A stretch of DNA of 64,000 nucleotides. Source: Batillaria attramentaria. Taxonomy: Eukaryota; Mollusca; Gastropoda; Batillariidae. Position numbers and translations under genes: made by a program. The DNA lies in contig JACVVK020000465.1 of assembly GCA_018292915.2 (NCBI GenBank), positions 1-64,000 on the forward strand. Direction: 5' to 3'. Below the pieces are notes generated by a model, which worked only from the letters and a program-made list of their open reading frames with translations, ran no database searches and was not told where the DNA came from. Shown here piece by piece: positions 12,558-22,800 of this stretch (the stretch's first letter is position 1; the number at the start of each line of letters is the position of its first letter).

Positions 12558-12735
12558 GGGGAGCCAGGGTGGTCGAATGGTAGAGCGTTGGACTTCTAAT
12601 GCTCGGGTCTGAGTTCGATCCCGGCTGGGGCCAAATATTTGTGCTGGCTTTTTCATCGTTGTCCCGTCTTTGATATCACCCTATGTGGTGGAAAAGGACG
12701 TTAAACCCCCAAACACCCCCCCCCCCCACCCACCC
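12558..12735 (+). mobile_element. tRNA-derived SINE (family S1)
   Basis: A tRNA-like head has an A-box-like GGTGGTCGAATGGTAGAG and a B-box-like GAGTTCGATCC. A body follows with GTGGTGGAAAAGGACGTTAAA and a C-rich tail. A second copy is at 15404-15632 (minus strand), and tail fragments are near 51695 and 62405. Confidence 0.8.
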
Positions 12736-13365
12736 CGGCGCATACTGAGTTAGTAGGTGACTGAATAATCGCCTGAACTGATAGAAAACTGTTTTAACCA
12801 GGCACTTATTGCCTTTTGCCAGGTTGAAATCCGCCCGACATTTCAGTTATCAGTTTTGTTCTTTCATCTGCCATGCACACGATCAGTTTTATCCTGAACT
12901 GACGACTTGTATCTCCTGACGCAAAGCAACTGCATTATTCCAGAGTGTGAGGGAGCCCAGTAACAATTCTACGTCTTATATATCAGTCTTACTAACCGAT
13001 CAGTATCAATTCATTGGACGCCTCCTCAGTCCGGCCATGACACTTCATCATCTCTATCATCATCTTTGCACACTAAAGCGGCTAACACCCCCTCCACCTC
13101 CCCCTCCCCCGTTTTAATAGTTCTTTTACTGAGGTTCAGTGTCCCCAGAGACATACATCAGTACAGCAACTCTGTTTTGCACGGTAAGTCTCATGCAGTC
13201 TGGTGTCCTCTATCCGCAGTCACTGTGACGGTTCAAGTTGGCGGGGACGTTAAACAACCGCCAAGAAGAAGCAAAAAACCTGGCCATGTCTACACCCAGT
13301 GATGTTCGCTGAAAAGCCTTTGTGTTCAGTTTGTAACTAGTGAGAGAAACAAAATCATCTGAGAG

Positions 13366-13862
13366 CAGGGGCGCCGGAACCGGGGGGGGGGGCAGTGCCC
13401 CCCCCCCCTGTACCTAAGCAGGGGGGGGGGGGGCAAGAGTATCTTTTTGCCCCCCCCCCCTGGACAATCAGGTGACTATGGCAAGAGGGGGGGCAAAGCC
13501 ATGGTCTTGCCCCCCCTCCCTTCCCCTACCCCCCTCCCCCTACCCCTCTTCCTGCTCTCTCCCTCATCCCACCCAACAGAGAACCCACTTTAGCCGTTGC
13601 ATGAAATATCAAAACGACTTGGCAGAAAGTCGTCAAACCCCCCCCCCCCCCGCTTTTGACTTTCTTTGTGCAATTGGGCAACGTCCTTCCTTTCAGTGGC
13701 TCCCTGGTTCGTAAAGGTTTTAAGGTTTTTGTCTGCGCAGCATCTGAACGCTCCACCCCCCCCCCCCCCGGCTTTTCACTTTCTTTGGGCAACGTCCTTC
13801 CTTTACTGGCTCACTGGTTCGGAAAGGTTTTTGTCTGTGCAGCATCTAAACGCCCCCCCCCG

Positions 13863-13904
<42 letters not shown>

Positions 13905-14009
13905 CTTTTCACTTTCTCCGGGCAACGTCCTTCCTTTCACTGGCTCTGGCATTCCTCCCCTTTGAGATTCTGCCCCCCCCCCCTCTCCCAACATCTTCCG
14001 GCGCCCCTG
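13366..14009. mobile_element. 644-bp MITE with 14-bp inverted ends and GAGAG target duplication
   Basis: The left end CAGGGGCGCCGGAA is the exact inverse of the right end TTCCGGCGCCCCTG. GAGAG is directly repeated on both sides (13361-13365 and 14010-14014). The interior carries about three degenerate copies of a unit containing GGGCAACGTCCTTCC, separated by long poly-C tracts. It is noncoding; proline-rich translations are artefacts of the C runs. The superfamily is unknown. Confidence 0.8.
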
Positions 14010-15069
14010 GAGAGGAAAAGCTGCACGGCGCTTCAGTACAAAACTCTAAAGTTGCCGGTCGGTTTGCCGAATACTGAAGAGACTTGAGTCATGCTCCATT
14101 TGGCCGCGCCGCCATTCAGCGTAACTTTGTGGCTTCTAATATGAGAGAAATATATCTTTCTTTGGCTGCTGTCGCTTCAGTGTAGGCCTACATAAGTTCA
14201 GTGGGAAAAGTCTCAGTCTAACAATAGCCACCAACTGAATTGCCGGCAGCGTCGTCACGGTCTCACTAGTAGTTGGACGTCAGTCCGCCACCAAACGTTT
14301 GGGGTCAGTCTCGGTCTCAGGCTGCCGAGTCCGGGAGTACGCCGCTCCCACACTGAACAACACTGATATACGCCGACCACAGTTACTAAGACTATCATGG
14401 TTTCAGACTGATGTGACCCAAGTCAGTGACTGATTCTGATGCACGGATTATGACGAGGTTTTCCACTGTGTTGGTGACGGTATGCCTGACAAACCGGTAT
14501 TGAGACTTTTAACCAACCCCTTACAGTACCTGCCGGGCCAACCGTCTGTGACGCCGTGCCGCTGCTACTGTTGGTGGTCGGCCTTCCCGGCTATACCATA
14601 CTCTCCACGGCACATCACGTCACGTCGCCGGTCCGCTACGCTGTCCTGAGGCCAAACTGAAGGGAGTGATAAGTAGAACCGAGTCAGTCACGGGCCGCCA
14701 CGCATCATTGGTCATCAGGTAGTGCCAGAGACTACACTCACTTTCTATGTACAGTCTCTGGTCATACGCAGTGGGGTACTGAGACTCACCGAGTGGTCCC
14801 TTCACTGAGCCGCACCGCCGGCCCGAGGCCGCAGAGCAACCTCACTAGTGTCCCGTGCCGGCCGGCGCTTCCTGCCATCTTCACACCACACCGACTGCGA
14901 ACAAAACAGACTCAAAGTCAGTGATCCATGTAGCAGATATATATATGCTGTATTATGAACACACACCCCGACCAGTTGTTTGCAAAACAAAATCAAGAGT
15001 GACACTTGCAAAACAGTTCCAGTCTCAGAAGTTGGGAGTCGTCCGTCTAGCCGGCTTCAATGTTTTGTA

Positions 15070-15212
15070 ATGCACTTTGGGAAAAGTGGACATGAGCCGC
15101 TTGTCACCACTATCGTCTGGTTGTATGTGTCGCGGTGCTGCCTGCCCATGGTGATAGCCCTTCTTACGGAACCGCACGTAGCAGCTACTTCCTCATCTTT
15201 TCATCCACATAG
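15070..15212 (+). CDS. NAGPA: NAGPA exon 1 (leader)
   Basis: The ATG at 15070 opens MHFGKSGHEPLVTTIVWLYV and a further hydrophobic stretch to LPMVIALL, a plausible signal peptide or signal anchor. The donor is CATAG|GTAATG, phase 2. The two leftover bases AG plus the first T of exon 2 give a Ser codon, so the join is in frame. This exon rests on phase and hydrophobicity, not on homology. Confidence 0.55.
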
Positions 15213-16739
15213 GTAATGCATGAGCAAACTGCCTGAACACACAGTCACACATTCAAACAGGGTGAGAGCGTGACATTTCCAACTTGCTGGTGTGTTTCTG
15301 TACGGTAGTACGGTAAAGTGATCAATGCTGACTCTGTACCTAATACACCTACTCAAAACATTTACAACTTGGTGTTGTGTTTCTGTGCGTGTGGGTGGGT
15401 GTTCAGTTAGGGAGTTTTAACATCCTTTTCCACCACATATGGGGCTTGCGCAGCTTTAAGCCCTAAAAACTCACTCACTCACTCACTCCACCACATATGG
15501 GTGATATCAAAGACAGGACAATGAGAAAAAGGTTAGTACATGTAGAAATATTTGGCCCCAGCCAGGATTCATACTCATGACTTGAACATTGAAAGTCCAA
15601 CGCTTGACAACTCAGCTATCCTGGCATCGTGTTTGTGTGTGGTAGTATGTCACCTGATTGTGATATATACAGTAATATACTACATTTATACTTTATATTG
15701 TTAAACAGCCTATTTCCAGGTTTACTAAGCCAACTTGTGTTTTGAATCCGTTGAGCTTGTGAGCGTTCCTGTATGCTTGAATGATATTAAAATATTATAG
15801 ATCTTGATCTTCAATCTTGATGATAAGTAGAGTTCTTAATGCAACACCATGTTGTTTACAATTTGCTTGAGTGCTCAAACATTTCAGTTCTACGACTGTT
15901 GCTACAACACTTTTGCTTCGTTTACTGGCGGCATCACTGAGTACGCTTCTGTTGGCTCAGTGCTGTTTGAGATGATGACACTGTGCAGATGTCTAACTGG
16001 TATAATGCTACTATTGCTAGAGATCAGAAGAACAGCTCAGAACAATTTAAAATCATGAAGATAGGGCCTTTAACATGTACGACTTGGTGTTGTGTTTCTG
16101 TGTGGTAGTGTGTCACGTGATGAGGATTTACTCCATCCATCCATTGACCACCACGATCCTGTTCATCGTGGACTTGGCGACACACAAAAATGCCAGCACC
16201 GATGTTACGGCAACTCAACATACTCACTGCATCGGGCACACAAGAACCTGTCGGCTCTCACACATTTGGTAGATGTTCGCCACAAAATAGTCAAAGTGGG
16301 AACTCCTGACTATGACGAGCGCACCATGACTGTGAGATTTCAGCGGGTATTCAACCCGCGGCTGACGTTCTCCGTGATGGAACCCAAACACCCTGGGTCG
16401 TGTAATGAAGGGACACGCACATGGGCCACTGTACAGGAAACCGCAGCGACCAGGGACTGTGTTGTTGCCACTAATGCTGGCTTCTATGACACATACTCTG
16501 GAGCATGCTTGGGTGAGTTAATTACCTTTCCCTAATTCCTGTCAGATACAGGGATAACAATTATAATACATGTATACTATTGTAACACTAATAAACTGTA
16601 GCATGCTTGAGTGTTACCCTCTCCATAATTCATAGTAACAGTGATAGGGTAACACTAATATACTGGAGCATTACAAATTTTTAAACCATGACCTGCAATA
16701 GTGGTAGAGTGATATAAAATAAAGTAATAATGATATAGT

Positions 16740-16802
<63 letters not shown>

Positions 16803-19800
16803 GCATACTTGGGTGAGTATCTAAGTCTAACTTGTATCATATGATATAATAACAAAAATAATGTAATGCACAGTAATAACATACACACTGGAGCATGCTT
16901 GTGTTTACTTCTAATTTGTAGTACATATAACAAAAATAAAATAGTATGCTTGGGTGAGTTTACCTATCTCTTTTCTTTTTCCTGTCTGTGATCCACAGGC
17001 TTCAGTCCATCGTGTCAAGTCAGTTTTATTATCCATTTTGGGAATTTGGGCTGCGTCCCCCCGGGGAAGTGCACCGTTGCTGTGCTGCGCCACCCAACCG
17101 ACCTATCCTGATACCGAGTCAATAAAATATATTGAGTAATATTATATTATAGGAATTACAATAAGGATTTGTTATGGATTGTGTAAAAGTGTATAAGGGG
17201 TCAATGTTAGTATTGCAGGTTTAGTAGTAGTAGTAATAGTAATGAGTATGGTATAGGTGCTTTACCAAATTTCATGAATCGGCTCAAAGCGCCGCGAACT
17301 GAACCCAACATGCACGCTCAAGTGAATCACGAGATATTCTCTCACACACTGGACATAAACACATTACAATCACGTGGTGCAAAGTGTCAGCTATATAAAT
17401 TTCGGAATTTAGAATTGCATTTATTTTTTTCAAATTTGGTGGGCTGAACATTTCCAAAGCAGAGGGGGAGGAAGCCGGAGTACCTGGAGAGAACCCCTGA
17501 CGATCAGCCCAAATGAACGGTGCCACATACGAGAAGGAAAAATTCTTTGCCCCTGAGTGGGACTCGAACCCCTGACCTCTCACATTGATGACAAGTCTGT
17601 TCATTAGAACACCGACAGCCCCCCAGGTTTCAGTCCATATTGAGTAAATAAGGGTTCACTGTGCCTATAAGTTGTGTAACAATGTGTAAGCTAGGGGTCA
17701 GTGTTAGTCCTGCAGACTGCATATCATTGGCCAAAGATGACAAAATAGCATTTTTTTTCTGCAGAAAAGGGGTCAGAGTGGCTCATGTGTATTCATCAGT
17801 GAATGAAAACAAGTGTGTTTTCTCCAGGTAACATTGTCTGTGATGGAAAACTGGTGCAAAATTCAGGTGGGATACAGAACGTCCACTTTGGGATCACCAA
17901 AGACGGGAATCTCTTTACAGGGTACGTACTGGCTGAGCATCTATACAGGGTATTTATGGGCTGGGCATCTGTACACAGGGTATGGGCATACACAGGGTAG
18001 TGGTACATACAGGCTGGGCATCTATTCACATGGTATGTAAGGACTTGGCATCTATACACAGGGGTGGGCATCTATACACAGCTACACACAGGGTATGTTT
18101 GGGCTGGGCATCTGCACACAGGGTATGTAAGAGCTGGGCATCTATGCACATGGTATGTTTGGGCTGGGCATTGTATGTGTGGACTGGGCATCCATACACA
18201 GGGTATGTGTGGGCTGGGCATCCATACACAGGGTATGTGTGGGCTGGGCATCCATACACAGGGTATGTGTGGGCTGGGCATCCATACACAGGGTATGTGT
18301 GGGCTGGGCATCCATACACAGGGTATGTGTGGGCTGGGCATCCATACACAGGGTATGTGTGGGCTGGGCATCCATACACAGGGTATGTGTGGGCTGGGCA
18401 TCCATACACAGGGTATGTGTGGGCTGGGCATCCATACACAGGGTATGCATTGTCTGGGCATCTATATGCAGGGTATATATGAGCTGGGCAGCTATACACA
18501 GGGTGTATATGGACTGGGCATCTGTACACAGGATCTGTATGGGCTGGGCATCTATACACACCATATTTCCAGGCTGGGCATCTATACACTCAGCCAATAC
18601 CATGGTGGTGCTTGCCCTCTTGAGAAGGTGTCACGACCCAGTCTTGACTTCCTTCTCACACACACATTCACACACGCAAATAACCACTCGCTCCCATACC
18701 GCTCGCAGCCATACAACACCAGACGCAGAAAACGCTGAGAATACAATACGAAATCTTTACCACAAACACTCAAGCACTTAACTACACACATTTAACACAT
18801 ACAGTAATAATTATAGCACCAGCACTTCCGTCTGTCGCGGAACGCGACAGGCGACTTGATGGTAATTACTGTCTAATTACCAAAATAGTTGACAATGCAA
18901 AACGTGATAACTACAACAGTCTTTGGCACTTAAAACTCAAAAACTATTCTGGTGGCCTGGTCTCTTGACAGTTGGAGGAGTACGTAACAGAGTGTATACG
19001 CCCTTTCTCCCGCCGGAACGGACGCCGCCGTCTTCAAGGTGGAGAAGGCACACGTAGGTAGAACTCTCGTCCCAACTCGTCAGGTGGTCCACGGGTACCA
19101 AGTGGCGTTGACACGATACGCGCCTGCTTGCGTGGAGGTGACACGTCCCAACGTCAGCCTCAATGCAGCCTCTACCCGTCACTCCGGACCCCAGCCAGAC
19201 CGCTGTTGATTCAAAATAGTCCGTGACGTTTCATCAGAAATGGACAGATATGCATGGCATACACACTCAAACGCAACCCCCAACTGCCTTACAATGCGCT
19301 GAGCCACCAGTTAAAACTACCGTCACAGTAATGACAAGTTTTCACTACAGAGAGTTAAACATGCACCTTTAAAGTAACCAAAGTGACAACAGTTACTTAC
19401 ATCAACGTATTAGCAAAATACAATTTAAAAGCTTACCCCTAACATAGGGCAACCGTGTCCTGCGTAAATCGAGCAACAAAAAGGTACGCTCTGTAGCAGT
19501 GGCGATATCACTGCTAACTGCCCCAGTTTATATACCTGTACCCGTGAGCACTACTCAGCTAACTCAGTCCAGATACAGTGGCCCGAGTCGCACGTGGGAA
19601 AAGGGATCCCGGTGACACACGTGCCTCAAAACGCTGTGTCTAGGGAAATAGAGTATTATGTCAGGAAACACGATCCAAAGTATGTTCACACAAAATATTT
19701 GTACTAACGGCTGTGTTATCATCTAATGTTTGTCACCAAAGAAAAACACTGATATTTGGTTCCTGACAGAAGGGATGCCAATGAAAAGAGTGTGCTGTGC

Positions 19801-22800
19801 TTGTGGAATTCTAGATGGTCTATTGTGCAGGTATCTATCGGAGATTGACGTATTCACACACCATTTCCAGCAGCTGGTGGGAGGAGTTATCTGGCTTGTA
19901 CGTGATGGTGAAGTTTATGTTGATCAAAGTCGGGACATTGAGTGCCCAGATACACAGGAAACGGGTAGGTACACAAACTGTGTTTAGCAAACCGTGTCTG
20001 TTTAGTTCTTTTGCAACAGTTACGAAAAGAAAGGTGGAATGGGGGGGGGGGGGAGGAGTGGGATTTCTGTTTGTCAAATCAATAAGAGATGTCTTATATT
20101 TGACCGCCTTTTGTTCCAAGTATACGGTGTGTGTGTCTTTTCAGTTTTGTTATTTGTTTACATTATGAAGTTGTGTTGGTAGCTTGCGTAACTTCTTGTC
20201 ATTCCCAGGGACTCTGGAGACATTTATCAGCTTGTTGTCTTCTCGTTCTGCGGTGGGACATGACAGTGAGGGGCGAGTGCTGATGGTACAGTTGAACGGC
20301 CAAATCAATCTTGGGTGACTTGTCTCTTCTTTCCACATATCCATCATTCTAATTTGGCTTTAAGTCAACACAGGTTACAGTAAACTGTTTTTGCACCTAG
20401 CATTTCCCTGAAGCATGCATTCTGTCTGGTAAAATTCAACACAGGCTTAGAGAACAAAACTTGACAAAATAGAGACTCTCAGGTAAATTGTGGTTTATTG
20501 TTTAAATCTAGCAAATATTGTTTCTCTCTCTATGTCACACTCTTTGGTGCCCAGCTTTTATGTGCCATGTAACTTTGACATATGATGTTGGTTGGTTGTG
20601 TTTTTTCCATGTTGCAGAGCAACCCTGCGTGAGTTTGCATCCTTGTTGAAGAGACTGGGTTTTGTGAACGCCATCAATCTTGATGGAGGAGGATCAGTTA
20701 CAAGCATCATCAATGGGACTCTCGCCAACTACCCTCGTGATTACTGGTCACTTCTACGCTCTCTCTCTCTCTCTCTCTCTCATGCTAATAGCTTTACTGT
20801 TGAGAACTAAAAGTTCATTGTCTTTCTCTCTCTGGCATCCTTTATCCTGATCAGTTCTACTATCTGATCTTGCCTGTCCGTCTGATTGACTTGTTCCAGT
20901 GATGATAATAACAATAATAAAATAATAATAATAATAATAATAAATCACATTTATAAGCACAGTTCTTGAAAATACATCAATGCGCAATGTGCATTCACAC
21001 ATCCCTCACACGCACATAGAACACATCCCTCACACGCACAGAGAACACATCCCTCACACGCACATAGAACACATCCCTCACACGCACATAGAACACATCC
21101 CTCACACGCACATAGAACACATCCCTCACACGCACATAGAACACATCCCTCACACGCACTTAGAACACATCCCTCACACGCACATAGAACACATCCCTCA
21201 CACGCACATAGAACACATCCCTCACACGCACATAGAACACATCCCTCACACGCACTTAGAACACATCCCTCACACGCACATAGAACACATCCCTCACACG
21301 CACATAGAACACATCCCTCACACGCACATAGAACACATCCCTCACACGCACATAGAACACATCCCTCACACGCACTTAGAACACATCCCTCACACGCACA
21401 TAGAACACATCCCTCACACGCACATAGAACACATCCCTCACACGCACATAGAACACATCCCTCACACGCACATAGAACACATCCCTCACACGCACATAGA
21501 ACACATCCCTCACACGCACATAGAACACATCCCTCACACGCACATAGAACACATCCCTCACACGCACATAGAACACATCCCTCACACGCACATAGAACAC
21601 ATCCCTCACACGCACATAGAACACATCCCTCACACGCACATAGAACACATCCCTCACACGCACATAGAACACATCCTAAACCAGCAGGTACCACGGTTAC
21701 ATGAATCAGTGAAAGGCAAGTTGAAACAAATGAGTTTAAGCTCTGAAATATGACAGAGTAGGTTGCTGTCTCACGCTAGCAGGCAGTGATCGAGTTCCAG
21801 ACTGTTGGGGTGGTAAACTGGAAGCCGCAGTCACCAAAGGACGTCAAATTTCTCTTAGAAAAAATTGAGAAGCTCTTAACTGGATGAACGGAGGGTAGGC
21901 GACGGATTGTAGTGCAGAGTGAAGCCGCGGACAAATAAGGTGGTAGCTAGGGTACCATCAAAATGACAACCAAAGTAGCCTTCCAATTTGTTCCCGCGAT
22001 ATCAGACTGTGATCTGACCGTGGTCTGTTGATTTGTTCCAGTGATGACCCCCAATGGAACTGTGCTCGTGAGGTGAGCACTATTCTGTGCGTGCATGACG
22101 TTGAGTGCTCACCACCGGACTGTTCCGGCCATGGCCGATGTGTTGCTGGGGAATGCCATTGCTGGTCACCTTGGTCTGGTCCAGCATGTGACACTCTGGT
22201 CTGTCCACAACACTGCCGCCAACATGGCCGATGTTTGGAGGGTAACAGGACAAGAATTGTCTTCTCTTGCTCGTGTTCATGGTTGCAGTAGCAAAACTAG
22301 AAACAGTTGAAAGAAGTCTGGTCTTGCTTTCCATATAATTGTGTGTATCTCTGCGTGTGCTGGCATCACCGTATAACCAGTGTGAATTGATGATTTACAT
22401 GCTGACCAAAGTTAAAGAGAAGAGCTAGTGACTGACTGCTGTAGACCAGTGGTAACCTGAGCGTGAGTGGTGACAGGGAGGACTAAAAGTTCAGGGACCC
22501 CCAGTAGTCATTTGGGTTGCAGTGTACCAGCCTTATAAAACTCAATGGGAGCCTGAATATTTGTCTGACAGCCCAAACAATTTTGTCATGGTCGGTGTGT
22601 TCTGCTTTGCCATGCTTTGTGAGAGACCAGCAGATGACATGGGAACAGTTTGCACTTGGCTTCACATAGTGAGTGCCGATTTCAGTCAACTGGATTTTTT
22701 TTCTGCTCTGTCTTGTGGATTTCATTAGCCATTTGGGCTATGAGAAATGTAAGATTGGTTTGCCCAGCATGAAATCTTCTTGCATGTGGTGATGGGTGAG

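Larger units (their letters stand above)
10930..15069. promoter_or_regulatory. GC-rich spacer between divergent genes, dense in ACTG/CAGT
   Basis: This block separates the minus-strand PPxY gene from plus-strand NAGPA. It is GC-rich with long G/C runs and has a striking excess of ACTG and CAGT: 4 occurrences in 12241-12300 and 4 in 12301-12360, where about 0.5 each is expected by chance. It contains a SINE and a MITE (listed separately). The bidirectional promoter role is inferred from the head-to-head arrangement; no core promoter element is identified. Confidence 0.45.

Noticed and set aside
12565..12632. Functional tRNA gene
   Set aside because: The tRNA-like head is followed by a SINE body shared with other copies, and the acceptor stem does not pair well; it is a SINE promoter.
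13472..14087. Proline-rich proteins on the plus strand
   Set aside because: Poly-C tracts inside the MITE; no conserved domain and tract lengths uncertain.
18026..18781. Several overlapping ORFs of 130-224 codons
   Set aside because: All come from the 30-bp minisatellite.
20951..21753. Long ORFs of 247-257 codons on both strands
   Set aside because: They are translations of the 24-bp repeat, open only because the unit is a multiple of three with no stop.
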